64,000 nucleotides of DNA, taken from assembly GCA_002066995.1 (NCBI GenBank), contig MWTC01000052.1:62001-126000 (forward strand), read 5' to 3'. Below are positions 36,361 to 46,075 of this stretch, piece by piece (position 1 is the first letter of the stretch; every line of letters begins with the position of its first letter). Position numbers and translations under genes: made by a program. This DNA comes from Sphingobacteriales bacterium UTBCD1. Lineage in GTDB: Bacteria > Bacteroidota > Bacteroidia > Chitinophagales > Chitinophagaceae. The notes under the pieces are model-generated. The model was not told the origin of the DNA. It did no database searches and saw only the letters and a list, made by a program, of their open reading frames with translations.

Positions 36361-37242
36361 CTATTTTCGGGCAACCAATTGTTCGATGACCGCAGGGTAA
36401 AGCTGATGTTCCAGGCTATGTATTCTTTGAGCAAGACTTTCTGCAGTATCATTAGCCAGTACAGGGCATTTTGCCTGGGAAATTATTTTTCCGTGATCAT
36501 ATTGGTTATCTACATAATGAATAGTGACGCCGCTTTCATTGTCCCGGTTAGCTAATACTGCTTCATGAACTTTTTGCCCATACATTCCCTTTCCGCCATA
36601 TCCGGGAAGCAGGGCAGGGTGAATATTAAGGATCCTGTCCGGAAAGCTATTGATCAAAGCAACCGGTACCTTCCATAAAAAACCTGCAAGAATGATCCAG
36701 TCAATTTTATTTTTTTGTAATTCTCCAAGGTAGCTATCGCCCCTGAAAAATTTTTCTTTATCTATTATCAGTGTTGGAACATTTTCTTTTATTGCAATTT
36801 TCAGAACACCTGCATCGGGTTTATTGCTGGCGATCAGGACAACCTTTACAGAATCGTGATTCCGGAAATGTTCAATGATCTTTTGTGCGTTGGAACCTGC
36901 GCCGGAAGCAAAAATTGCGATCCGGACTTCTTGCAGATGACTCTTATTACTGTTTTCTTTTGGTTTTACCAGGCGAAGTCTTACCCCGATTCTCCGGACA
37001 TATTTTGAGAAAAATCCATATTGTCCCAAAGGGATACTGATCGCAAGGATAATGACAGGCCATAGGATCGTGATTATTATAATATAGGTGACACTCCAAA
37101 GCCATCCGTTGTCAACCGGGAGCAGATTCATCAGCTTTCTGCCCGCATAGCCGGTCACACTTCCGCCGATCGCAAATGTGCAAATAATGACTACCAGTTG
37201 CAGCCCTTTCACTTTCCATCTTTGTTGCAGCCGTTCAAACAT
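36361..37242 (-). CDS. purN: Phosphoribosylglycinamide formyltransferase fused to an N-terminal membrane domain
   Basis: The C-terminal part (about 106-293) is PurN, which transfers a formyl group from 10-formyl-THF to GAR in purine synthesis: 'IAIFASGAGSNAQKI' phosphate loop, 'SNKPDAGVL', and catalytic N206, H208 ('LNIHPALLPGYGGKG') and D249. The first 100 residues carry two membrane helices (about 14-34 and 48-72) and the pattern 'MFERLQQRWKVKGLQL', which matches the small DUF6787 proteins of Bacteroidota. No stop separates the two parts, so this is a real or apparent fusion that would tether PurN to the inner membrane on its cytoplasmic face. Normal PurN is about 190 residues. Confidence 0.88.
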   Translation of the reverse strand: MFERLQQRWKVKGLQLVVIICTFAIGGSVTGYAGRKLMNLLPVDNGWLWSVTYIIIITILWPVIILAISIPLGQYGFFSKYVRRIGVRLRLVKPKENSNKSHLQEVRIAIFASGAGSNAQKIIEHFRNHDSVKVVLIASNKPDAGVLKIAIKENVPTLIIDKEKFFRGDSYLGELQKNKIDWIILAGFLWKVPVALINSFPDRILNIHPALLPGYGGKGMYGQKVHEAVLANRDNESGVTIHYVDNQYDHGKIISQAKCPVLANDTAESLAQRIHSLEHQLYPAVIEQLVARK

Positions 37243-37471
37243 TTCTTCCGGGTTTTAAAAAAACGTAGCAGGATTTCCCCAAAAGTAAAAATCCTGAAAA
37301 ACTTTCAGGTGTACAGGAATTAATTGTAATTATTTCCTTTTGTGGGTATTTACTTTAAAATGACAAATCGTGTTTATTAATAATGAAAAAACCTCTAAAT
37401 CTTCTGAAATGCAAGCTGGTAATGAGTTAAAAAATTTTTAAAACGAATGTTCTTTTAATGCTTTCCTTACT

Positions 37472-37479
37472 TATTTTTG
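37472..37479 (+). promoter_or_regulatory. -7 promoter box for the act-cox operon
   Basis: TATTTTTG is an exact TAnnTTTG match 45 nt before the actA ATG. The 280-nt region upstream contains no gene. It is the only exact box before the 14-kb respiratory operon. Confidence 0.5.
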
Positions 37480-37524
37480 TGGCTAAGACGGAATTTATCC
37501 ACATACCTCAGATCAATTGCTGCT

Positions 37525-38799
37525 ATGAATCCACATAAACCGACGACAAAAAAACTAACGCTTTTATTTTTCTTTGCTTTTGTTTTTACTGTAGTCCACT
37601 TGTCAGCTCAGGATGGAAAAGCATTGTTCCAGCAAAAATGCGCAGTCTGTCATAATATTTTCAAGCCGATGACGGGGCCGGAATTGATGAACCTGGAACA
37701 AAGAGGTCCCTGGGCAGATCACAATAAACTTCTTGAATGGATACATAACCCGGCTGCATTCATGGCAAAGGATCCATATACTGCAGGCCTTAAAGCCCAG
37801 TATGGAATTGTTATGACTCCCTTCCCCGAATTGACATTAAAAGATGTTGATGCGATCGTTTCTTATATTGATGGTGAAGTGGCTGCTAAAAGTGCTCCCA
37901 AAGGACCCACAACAGGTACGGCGGTGGAAGAAAAAACTTCAGGTTCGGGCAATGCTGTCTTTTACGGTGTTATCTCATTAATTCTTGCGGTTATTGCGCT
38001 AATCCTGATGCAGGTGAACAGCAATCTGAAAAAACTCAGTGATGATAAGGAGGGAATTGAAAGGCCGGAACCGGTTCCTTTCTATAAAAATAAAATTTAT
38101 ATTGCTATTGTTGCTATCCTGCTATTCATCCTCGCCGGGTATTATATTACCAAGGGCGGTATTGGCCTGGGAAGAACAATAGGATATGAACCCGTACAGC
38201 CGATCTTTTATTCTCATAAAGTTCACGCAGGTATCAACCAGATCAACTGCCTTTATTGTCATGGCGGAGCCTGGGAAAGCAAACAGGCATCTATTCCGTC
38301 TGTAAATGTTTGTATGAACTGCCATAAGTCTATTAATACTTATGAAAAAGGCCCCGAACTTTTTGATGCAGATGGTAAAAAGATTGACGGGACTGCAGAA
38401 ATTCAAAAACTTTATTCCTATGCAGGGTTTGATCCGAATAATGCCAGCAGTTGGAATCCTTCCAAGGCCAAGCCTATCGAATGGGTCAAGATCCATAATC
38501 TTCCTGATCATGTTTTCTTCAGCCATGAACAACATGTAAGAGCCGGTAAAGTACAATGCCAGACCTGCCATGGCGATATCACTTCAATGAATGAAGTAAA
38601 ACAATTTGCGGAACTGAGTATGGGATGGTGCATTAATTGCCACCGTGAAACAAAAGTTGATTTTAATTACGACAGTACAAAAGGCAATAAATTTTACAGT
38701 ATTTACGAAAAATTCCATGAGGATATAAAAGCGGGTAAAATGGACAGTGTAACAGTAAAAGATATCGGCGGACTGGAATGTCAGAAATGTCATTATTGA
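37525..38799 (+). CDS. actA: Alternative complex III multihaem cytochrome c subunit ActA
   Basis: ActA holds the haem chain of alternative complex III, a quinol:electron acceptor oxidoreductase. ATG 37525 gives a signal peptide (to 'HLSAQ'). The 424-residue protein has an N-terminal cytochrome c domain with CAVCH, two membrane helices in the middle (about 146-168 and 188-210), then a pentahaem domain with CLYCH, CMNCH, CQTCH, CINCH and CQKCH. That makes six haem motifs. The last sits two residues from the C-terminus. The extra N-terminal monohaem domain is an extension relative to the pentahaem core described for Rhodothermus. First gene of the operon. Confidence 0.93.
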   Translation: MNPHKPTTKKLTLLFFFAFVFTVVHLSAQDGKALFQQKCAVCHNIFKPMTGPELMNLEQRGPWADHNKLLEWIHNPAAFMAKDPYTAGLKAQYGIVMTPFPELTLKDVDAIVSYIDGEVAAKSAPKGPTTGTAVEEKTSGSGNAVFYGVISLILAVIALILMQVNSNLKKLSDDKEGIERPEPVPFYKNKIYIAIVAILLFILAGYYITKGGIGLGRTIGYEPVQPIFYSHKVHAGINQINCLYCHGGAWESKQASIPSVNVCMNCHKSINTYEKGPELFDADGKKIDGTAEIQKLYSYAGFDPNNASSWNPSKAKPIEWVKIHNLPDHVFFSHEQHVRAGKVQCQTCHGDITSMNEVKQFAELSMGWCINCHRETKVDFNYDSTKGNKFYSIYEKFHEDIKAGKMDSVTVKDIGGLECQKCHY

Positions 38800-38824
38800 T
38801 CAACTTACTTTCAAATCGATATAA

Positions 38825-41800
38825 ATGAGCGAAAAAAAATACTGGCAGGGATTCGGAGAATTAAATGAACCGGAAAAGCTTCAAAAGCAAAGGCAAAATG
38901 AATTTCAGGAAGAATTGCCTTTTGGAGACCTTGAAGACAAAGGATTGATGGATGCTAAAGCTCCCCGCAGAGACTTTTTAAAATATTTGGGTTTCAGTAC
39001 AGCGGCGGCAACCATTGCGGCCAGCTGTAAAATACCCGTGATTAAAGCAATCCCTTATGCAAATAAACCCGACAACATCATTCCTGGAGTAGCTAAGTAT
39101 TATGCTACTACGTATGTGCAGGATGGTGATGTGGTGCCGGTGGTAGCCAAGGTCCGTGACGGGAGGCCGATCAAAATAGAAGGGAACGAATTATGTTCTT
39201 TCACAAAAGGAGGCACTTCTGCCCGCTCCCAGGCTTCTGTCCTTGACCTGTATGATATGTATCGCAACAGGTATCCGAGCCGTAAAACTGCCGGCGGCAA
39301 ATTTGAAGAGATTCCAACCTTTGAGCAATTGGACAAAATGATTGGAGATGCATTGGCCGGGCTGGGCACTGCTCCGGTGGCATTGCTTACCAGTACACTG
39401 GTCTCCCCATCTTCACAGGAGATCATTGATGCATTCCTGAAAAAATTTAACGGCATTCATGTGCAATACGACGGTGTATCGTACAGCGGAATGCTGGAAG
39501 CAAACCAGGCCACCTTCGGTAAAAAAGAAATTCCTCAATACAATTTTGATAAAGCAAACCTGATCGTCAGCCTTGGCGCTGATTTTCTTGCAACGTGGCT
39601 GAGCCCGGTTGAGTTTGCACATCAATATGCAAAAGGCCGCAGGATAGATGAAAAGAACCCGGTGATGAGTAAGCATTACCAGTTCGAAAGTTACCTGAGT
39701 ACAACAGGAAGTAGTGCGGATGAGCGCTTTACCCATCGTCCTTCGGAAACAGGCGCCGTGGCGCTTGCATTATATGCCGCATTGGGCGGCAATGCCTCTG
39801 CTCCTGCTCTTGCAGATGAAAAACTAAAGAACGGAATTGCTAAAGTGGCAAACGACCTGAAAGCTGCCAGTGGTAAAGCTCTGGTGATTTGCGGAAGCAA
39901 TGATGTGAATGTACAGATGATCGTGAATGCGATCAATAACCTGATTGGTGCTTATGGCAATACCATTGACTGGTCCGGTTCTCTCAATTACCGTAAAGGA
40001 ATTGATAAAGATATGCGGGACCTCGTTGATAAAATGGACGGTGGGCAGGTAGGTGCAGTATTTATTTACGGTGCTAATCCCGCTTATGATTATTATGATG
40101 CCGACCGGTTTAAATCGGCTCTGAAGAAAGTGAAACTGAGTGTTTCTTTCGGAGAAAAGATGGATGAAACCACCCAGCTATGCAATTATGTTGTTCCTAC
40201 CCATCATTACCTGGAAAGCTGGGGTGATGCAGTGCCGAAAACAGGGTGCACCAGTTTTATACAGCCTACAATCTATCCTTTATTCAAAACCAGGCCGTAT
40301 CAGACATCTTTGATGCTATGGTCCGGGAATGCCTCTACTTACGAAGATTATTTTAAAGACTATTGGACAAAAAAATTTGGAACTACGGAAGCGTATGAAA
40401 AAGCCTTGCAGGATGGGATTATAGAATCAGCACCGGCAGCTTCCAGTGCAGGATCATTCAATAGTTCTTCCATTGCTAATGCAGTTACTGCCGTTTCTTC
40501 TGTTAAAAAAGGCGGAAAAAATGAGCTGATGCTTTATCAAAAAGTTTCTTTAGGTACAGGTTCGCAGGCCGGAAACCCCTGGCTGCAGGAATTACCTGAT
40601 GCTGTTTCTAAAGCTACCTGGGATAATTATGCAATGATATCCATGTCCATGGCAAAAGACCTGGGCATCAAGCTGGACGTTAATTATGAATATTTCCCTG
40701 AAAAGCCGGTTATAAAATTAACTGCAGGTAAAAAAGAAATAGAATTACCTGTACTGGTTATCCCCGGAATGAATTCAAATACTATTGCTGTTGCAGTCGG
40801 CTATGGAAGAACAGATAAATTAGGTAAAGCTGCTGCCGGTATTGGTAAAAACGCATATCCCTTTTCCTCACTTGACGGAAACAATATTTCTTATTCTGTA
40901 GCGGATGTATCAGTAACCGATCTGCACAAGACTTACAAGCTGGCACGTACACAACTGCATAACACTTATGAGAACCGGTTTGAAGTGGTGCGGGAAACAT
41001 CGTTAGCTACATTTAAAAAAGACCCTGAAGTGATCCCTGAATACAGGGAAGAGCTGGCTAAGGAGTTTTATGATCAGGCTAACGGCAATTACCGTTCAAA
41101 TGCAACTTTATACCCGGAACATGCACAACCGGGGCTTAAGTGGGGTATGAGCATTGATATGAACGTTTGTATCGGATGTGGTGCCTGTGTGGTTGCCTGT
41201 AATGCAGAAAATAATATACCGGTAGTAGGCAAACATGAAGTGATGCGGGCACACGAGATGCACTGGATGCGTATTGACCGCTATTTTGTTTCCACTCCTA
41301 ATAATCCAGACGAACTGAAGTCGGTGGTGTTCCAGCCGATGCTTTGCCAGCATTGTGATAATGCGCCCTGTGAAAATGTTTGCCCGGTAAGTGCTACCAG
41401 CCACAGTGCAGAAGGTTTGAACATGATGGCGTACAACCGCTGTGTCGGAACGAGGTATTGTGCCAACAACTGTCCTTATAAAGTAAGGCGTTTCAACTGG
41501 GCTGATTACAATGGAGCAGACAGCTTCCCCAATAATCAAAACTTTACAGGTGTAGGAGAATTAGACCCGGTAGTGAGCCAGATGAATGATGATCTGACCA
41601 GAATGGTATTGAATCCCGATGTTACGGTTCGCAGTCGCGGTGTAATGGAAAAATGCTCTTTCTGCGTTCAGAGATTGCAAGCAGCCAAACTGGATGCCAA
41701 AGCAGACAACCGCCCGCTAAGAGACGGTGATGCGAAAACCGCATGCATGATGGCCTGCCCTACTGAAGCAATTACATTCGGAAATGTTCATGATAAAGAA

Positions 41801-41989
41801 AGCCAGATCAGCAAAGTGCGTGAGGGCAATCCGCAGAGAATGTATTATGTCATTGAGCAATTGCATACATTGCCCAATGTAAACTACCTGGCAAAAGTTC
41901 GCAACACTGACGAAATAATTGAAGCGGGGCATCATGAAAGCAAGAAGGAAGCAGGAGCAACAGCTGTTCCTTCGGCACATAACAGTTAG
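38825..41989 (+). CDS. actB: Alternative complex III iron-sulfur subunit ActB
   Basis: A 1054-residue fusion of a molybdopterin-oxidoreductase-like domain (about 60-720, with no sign of the cofactor in this family) and a ferredoxin-like four-cluster domain (about 770-960). The N-terminus has a twin-arginine motif 'RRDFLKYLGF' followed by 'IAASCK', a likely lipidated Cys, placing it at the periplasmic face. Cluster motifs are 'CIGCGACVVACN', 'CQHCDNAPCENVCP', 'CVGTRYCANNCP' and 'ACMMACP'. Thr replaces one Cys in the third motif, as expected for the 3Fe-4S cluster. It carries electrons between quinol and the ActA haems. Confidence 0.93.
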   Translation: MSEKKYWQGFGELNEPEKLQKQRQNEFQEELPFGDLEDKGLMDAKAPRRDFLKYLGFSTAAATIAASCKIPVIKAIPYANKPDNIIPGVAKYYATTYVQDGDVVPVVAKVRDGRPIKIEGNELCSFTKGGTSARSQASVLDLYDMYRNRYPSRKTAGGKFEEIPTFEQLDKMIGDALAGLGTAPVALLTSTLVSPSSQEIIDAFLKKFNGIHVQYDGVSYSGMLEANQATFGKKEIPQYNFDKANLIVSLGADFLATWLSPVEFAHQYAKGRRIDEKNPVMSKHYQFESYLSTTGSSADERFTHRPSETGAVALALYAALGGNASAPALADEKLKNGIAKVANDLKAASGKALVICGSNDVNVQMIVNAINNLIGAYGNTIDWSGSLNYRKGIDKDMRDLVDKMDGGQVGAVFIYGANPAYDYYDADRFKSALKKVKLSVSFGEKMDETTQLCNYVVPTHHYLESWGDAVPKTGCTSFIQPTIYPLFKTRPYQTSLMLWSGNASTYEDYFKDYWTKKFGTTEAYEKALQDGIIESAPAASSAGSFNSSSIANAVTAVSSVKKGGKNELMLYQKVSLGTGSQAGNPWLQELPDAVSKATWDNYAMISMSMAKDLGIKLDVNYEYFPEKPVIKLTAGKKEIELPVLVIPGMNSNTIAVAVGYGRTDKLGKAAAGIGKNAYPFSSLDGNNISYSVADVSVTDLHKTYKLARTQLHNTYENRFEVVRETSLATFKKDPEVIPEYREELAKEFYDQANGNYRSNATLYPEHAQPGLKWGMSIDMNVCIGCGACVVACNAENNIPVVGKHEVMRAHEMHWMRIDRYFVSTPNNPDELKSVVFQPMLCQHCDNAPCENVCPVSATSHSAEGLNMMAYNRCVGTRYCANNCPYKVRRFNWADYNGADSFPNNQNFTGVGELDPVVSQMNDDLTRMVLNPDVTVRSRGVMEKCSFCVQRLQAAKLDAKADNRPLRDGDAKTACMMACPTEAITFGNVHDKESQISKVREGNPQRMYYVIEQLHTLPNVNYLAKVRNTDEIIEAGHHESKKEAGATAVPSAHNS

Positions 41990-42056
41990 AAACTTGAAGA
42001 ACAAGAACGATAAATAAAAGTCGGCATCATTGCAAGAGAGCTAAAAAGCAAAAAAC

Positions 42057-43511
42057 ATGTCATTACTCAGATATGAATCACAGGTTAGACCACCGCTGGT
42101 TGTAGGAGATAAAGACTATCACCAGGTGACAGAAGATGTCTGCCGTCCTGTTGAAGCCAGGCCTACTAAATTATGGTGGATCGGCTTTATCATTTCGGTA
42201 TTGCTCTTATGTTTTGGAATATTTTCCGTATACCGTGAAGTCACTTATGGTGTAGGCCAGTGGAATCTTAACCGGACAAATGGCTGGGGGTGGGATATCA
42301 CCAACTTTGTTTGGTGGATCGGTATAGGCCATGCCGGAACGCTGATTTCTGCGATCCTGCTGTTGTTCAGGCAAGGATGGAGAACAGGTGTGAACCGTGC
42401 TGCGGAAGCGATGACGATTTTTGCAGTGATGTGTGCGGGTCAGTTCCCGATCTGGCACATGGGCCGTGTATGGGATGCATTCTTTGTACTTCCTTATCCA
42501 AATACAAGAGGACCTTTGTGGCCTAATTTTAATTCAGCACTGTTGTGGGACGTATTTGCAATCTCCACTTATTTCACCGTATCCGTATTGTTCTGGTACA
42601 GTGGCCTGATCCCCGATGTAGCCACACTTCGTGACAGGGCAAAAAAGAAATGGAGAAAATTGTTTTATGGTATAACAGCAGTGGGCTGGACCGGCAGTAC
42701 CAAGCACTGGCAAAGACTGGAAGCGCTGGCATTGGTATTGGCCGGCCTGAGTACTCCGCTGGTATTGTCTGTTCATACGATTGTATCCTTTGACTTCGCT
42801 ACTTCTGTTGTTCCCGGATGGCATACAACTATATTCCCCCCTTATTTTGTTGCAGGTGCCGTGTTTTCAGGATTTGCGATGGTGCAGACTTTGTTGCTGG
42901 TAACAAGAAAAGTATTGAATCTTGAAGAATACATTACCATTGAGCATATAGATGTGATGAATAAGATCATCCTATTGACCGGTTCTATTGTGGGGATTGC
43001 TTACCTGACCGAGTTATTTGTAGCCTGGTACAGTGCAAACCCATATGAGAATTTTGCTTTCTGGGATACCCGTGCAAACCTGAACAGTCCTTATGGCTGG
43101 GCTTATTATTGCATGATGAGCTGTAACGTTCTCTTCCCTCAGATATTCTGGATCAGGAAAATGAGAAGAAATCTGTTGGTTACATTCTTCATGTCCGTCA
43201 TCGTGAATATCGGGATGTGGTTTGAGCGTTTTGTGATCATCGTGACTTCGGTGCACAGGGATTACCTGCCCTCTGCATGGGGGCCCTATTATTCACCCAC
43301 TATCTGGGAAGTTGGTTTTTATCTCGGCACTTTCGGGCTGTTTTTTACTTGTTATTTCCTGTTTGTAAAATTCTTCCCGGTAGTTGCATTTGCAGAGATC
43401 AAACATATTTTGAAAAAGAGCGGTGAAAGTTATAAGAATAATATGGCCGAATTGGAGCATGAGAGTATGGAAGATTTTGCAAATATTCATGGTCATGATC
43501 ATGGAGCATAG
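42057..43511 (+). CDS. actC: Alternative complex III quinol-binding membrane subunit ActC (NrfD-like)
   Basis: A 484-residue NrfD/PsrC-type integral membrane protein with about ten helices. It provides a quinol-oxidation site facing the periplasm and pairs with ActF. 'WWIGIGHAGTLISAIL' and 'ERFVIIVTSVHRDYLPSAWG' are characteristic of the family. The C-terminus is His-rich ('IHGHDHGA'), which is not part of the usual core. Start 67 nt after actB. Confidence 0.93.
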   Translation: MSLLRYESQVRPPLVVGDKDYHQVTEDVCRPVEARPTKLWWIGFIISVLLLCFGIFSVYREVTYGVGQWNLNRTNGWGWDITNFVWWIGIGHAGTLISAILLLFRQGWRTGVNRAAEAMTIFAVMCAGQFPIWHMGRVWDAFFVLPYPNTRGPLWPNFNSALLWDVFAISTYFTVSVLFWYSGLIPDVATLRDRAKKKWRKLFYGITAVGWTGSTKHWQRLEALALVLAGLSTPLVLSVHTIVSFDFATSVVPGWHTTIFPPYFVAGAVFSGFAMVQTLLLVTRKVLNLEEYITIEHIDVMNKIILLTGSIVGIAYLTELFVAWYSANPYENFAFWDTRANLNSPYGWAYYCMMSCNVLFPQIFWIRKMRRNLLVTFFMSVIVNIGMWFERFVIIVTSVHRDYLPSAWGPYYSPTIWEVGFYLGTFGLFFTCYFLFVKFFPVVAFAEIKHILKKSGESYKNNMAELEHESMEDFANIHGHDHGA

Positions 43512-43543
43512 AACAAAAAATTAAAACCAGAACCAGAATTATT

Positions 43544-44134
43544 ATGGCGGTAAAAAAATTTATTACGGGCTGTTTTGATGATGAAGCGGTATTATTTCCT
43601 GCGGTAAAACAGGTGCGCAGGAAAGGATATAAGATCCATGACATCTTCACACCTTTTCCCATTCATGGATTGGATAAGGCTATGGGGCTTCGTGATACCA
43701 GCCTGCACGTAGCAGGATTCATTTACGGGATTACTGGTACTGCCACTGCATTGGGCTTTATCACCTGGGCACTGACTTACGACTGGCCGATCAATTTCGG
43801 AGGGAAACCTTTTTTCTCTCTGCCGGCATGGATACCGATCACATTTGAATTAACTGTTTTATTTTCTGCAGTTGGTATGGTGTGGACATTTTGCTGGCTG
43901 TGCCAGTTAGCTCCTTTTGTAAAGAAAGATCATTTTAACCCGCGGTCCACAGACGATCTTTTTGTAATGGCATTGGAGTGCACTGATAAAACCAGCGAAG
44001 CGGAATCAATTTCTTTTTTACAAAGTCTTGGCGCCAAAGATGTGCAGGTGCAGCATAAAGAAACCGAATGGTGGTGGGGGCGATATGATAAGGACCGGAA
44101 AGTTTTTGAACAAAAAGATGAAAAAGTTCATTAA
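43544..44134 (+). CDS. actD: Alternative complex III subunit ActD (DUF3341)
   Basis: A 196-residue subunit with two central membrane helices (about 64-82 and 97-120) and a soluble domain. It begins 'FITGCFDDEAVLFPAVK' and contains 'DIFTPFPIHGLDKAMGL', the DUF3341 signature. In solved structures of this complex it is a peripheral membrane subunit without redox cofactors, probably structural. The order C-D-E matches the canonical operon. Confidence 0.92.
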   Translation: MAVKKFITGCFDDEAVLFPAVKQVRRKGYKIHDIFTPFPIHGLDKAMGLRDTSLHVAGFIYGITGTATALGFITWALTYDWPINFGGKPFFSLPAWIPITFELTVLFSAVGMVWTFCWLCQLAPFVKKDHFNPRSTDDLFVMALECTDKTSEAESISFLQSLGAKDVQVQHKETEWWWGRYDKDRKVFEQKDEKVH

Positions 44135-44154
44135 GATGTTTTAATAAAAAGATA

Positions 44155-44778
44155 ATGAAGAAATTTCTGATCATAACAACGGGCATAGTAACTGTTCTGA
44201 TGACAGCAAGCTGTAACAGGGTACGCCGGACACCCGGCAGGGATTATATGCCCGATATGAGATTCAGCCGGGCTTATGAAAGCTATGCTTCAACAGAAGC
44301 ATTGAGAAAAGAAGGTGTTTTTTATAACTCAAGGCCGGTAGAAGGTACGATGGCAAGAGGTGATGAAATGCCCTTTCCGCTCAGCGAGGATAAGGTAGGG
44401 GATACAACGAATTATTTTGCATCCCGCCAGGTAAAAAATCCTTTGAACATAAGTTCCATTGATATGACCGAAGCGGAACGCCTGTTCCTGGTGAATTGCG
44501 GAATATGTCATGGTGCTAAGCTGGATGGAAACGGACCTTTATATAAGGGAGGTGACGGGCCTTATCCCGCAAAGCCTGCTACTCTGGTTGGAGATGCCAA
44601 GTACGAAAGCATGCCGGAAGGACAAATGTTTTATTCGGTAAAATATGGAAAGAATGCAATGGGAAGTTATGCATCGCAACTCAGCACCAAAGAAATCTGG
44701 ATGGTGCTGGCTTATATAAAATCAAAGCAAACAAAGGCTGCTACGCCGGCAGCTGCTGATACGACAAAACAAAAATAG
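44155..44778 (+). CDS. actE: Alternative complex III monohaem cytochrome c lipoprotein ActE
   Basis: A 207-residue lipoprotein (lipobox 'VLMTASCNRV', Cys22) with one cytochrome c domain, haem motif CGICH ('VNCGICHGAKLDGNGP') and a likely distal Met in 'AMGSYASQL'. It passes electrons from ActA to the terminal oxidase. The C-terminus is Ala/Thr-rich. ActE lipoproteins of this type are lipid-anchored in the related Flavobacterium complex. Confidence 0.93.
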   Translation: MKKFLIITTGIVTVLMTASCNRVRRTPGRDYMPDMRFSRAYESYASTEALRKEGVFYNSRPVEGTMARGDEMPFPLSEDKVGDTTNYFASRQVKNPLNISSIDMTEAERLFLVNCGICHGAKLDGNGPLYKGGDGPYPAKPATLVGDAKYESMPEGQMFYSVKYGKNAMGSYASQLSTKEIWMVLAYIKSKQTKAATPAAADTTKQK

Positions 44779-44801
44779 TTTGAACATTTAAACACAAACG
44801 G

Positions 44802-46031
44802 ATGGTCATTAAGGAACAATTTATAGTCACAAAACGATACAGAAGTATTTCGATGCTGCTGATGGCAGTCGGGATACTGGCTATAATTGCTTTGTACATT
44901 GCGCACGGATCCAAAAGCGATCCGAAAGAACAGGCCCGGTTCTGGGGATCACTTTTGCAAAACAGCGTTTACTTTTTACTATTGGTAAACACGGCCATGT
45001 TCTTCATTTGCTCCACCATATTATCGTGGGGAGGCTGGCAAATGTCATTTCGAAGGGTTACCGAAGCAATATCGGCCTGCGTACCCGTAATAGGAGTGAT
45101 TTGTGCAGCTATACTCTTTGCCATTGTTTTCGGCAACAATCACGAGATATACCGCTGGGCAGATGCACGGGTGGTCAATGAAGATGAGATCATTCAGTTC
45201 AAGTCCGGTTTTTTGAATAAAGGATTTTTCGTCGGATGGACAATCTTTACAATTGGTTCCTGGGCGCTGATCGGGTGGAAGATGAGAAAGTTGTCGCACA
45301 GCCTGGATGAAAAGCCCCTGGAAAGTGTAGAGGCCGGGAAAAAATATATGTGGAAGACTACAGTATGGTCTGCAATATATATTGTAGTGTTTGCATTAAC
45401 AGTATTGTCTTCCACGCCGTGGCTCTGGCTTATGAGTATTGATGCACATTGGTTCAGCACAATGTACAGCTGGTACACATTCGGCAGCACCTATGTGGCG
45501 GGAATAGCTTTGATAACGTTATTTGTAGTGTTTCTCAAGAATAATGATTATCTCGAACTGACCAACCAGGAGCATTTGCATGATCTTGGAAAATTCATTT
45601 TTGCTTTTTCTATTTTCTGGGCGTATTTATGGTTTGACCAGTTCATGCTGATCTGGTATGCCAACATTCCCGAAGAAACCACTTATTTCAGGCCCCGTGG
45701 TTACGGAATTTACAGCGGAATATTCTGGCTGATGTTTATCATCAACTTTGTTGGCCCGATACTGATTTTGATGAGCCGGGGATCTAAGAGGAATTATGCA
45801 ACGATAACTTTTGTTTCTATATCCATGGTCTTTGGTCATTGGCTCGACTTTTTTCAAATGGTATTCCCGGGACCTAATCCGGACAAGGTGCCGATGATCC
45901 TTTATGATTTCGGTGTGGCCCTTGGGTTTGCCGGATTGATCATGTACGTGACGGGCAGGGCATTGAGCAGATCACCCTTAATTATCAGGAACCATCCGCT
46001 TATCAAGGAAAGTATTATTCATCACACTTAA
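44802..46031 (+). CDS. actF: Alternative complex III membrane subunit ActF (NrfD-like)
   Basis: A 409-residue membrane protein with about ten helices, the second NrfD-type subunit of the complex and paralogous to ActC. It shows 'WADARVVNEDEIIQFKSGFLN' in a periplasmic loop and 'WFDQFMLIWYANIPEETTYF' in a helix, both typical of ActF. It completes the act set, and the oxidase genes follow 44 nt later, consistent with a complex III-oxidase supercomplex. Confidence 0.92.
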   Translation: MVIKEQFIVTKRYRSISMLLMAVGILAIIALYIAHGSKSDPKEQARFWGSLLQNSVYFLLLVNTAMFFICSTILSWGGWQMSFRRVTEAISACVPVIGVICAAILFAIVFGNNHEIYRWADARVVNEDEIIQFKSGFLNKGFFVGWTIFTIGSWALIGWKMRKLSHSLDEKPLESVEAGKKYMWKTTVWSAIYIVVFALTVLSSTPWLWLMSIDAHWFSTMYSWYTFGSTYVAGIALITLFVVFLKNNDYLELTNQEHLHDLGKFIFAFSIFWAYLWFDQFMLIWYANIPEETTYFRPRGYGIYSGIFWLMFIINFVGPILILMSRGSKRNYATITFVSISMVFGHWLDFFQMVFPGPNPDKVPMILYDFGVALGFAGLIMYVTGRALSRSPLIIRNHPLIKESIIHHT

Positions 46032-46075
46032 AGGGATTTAAGAAAATTATTCATAATAATTAATTGGATTCAATT

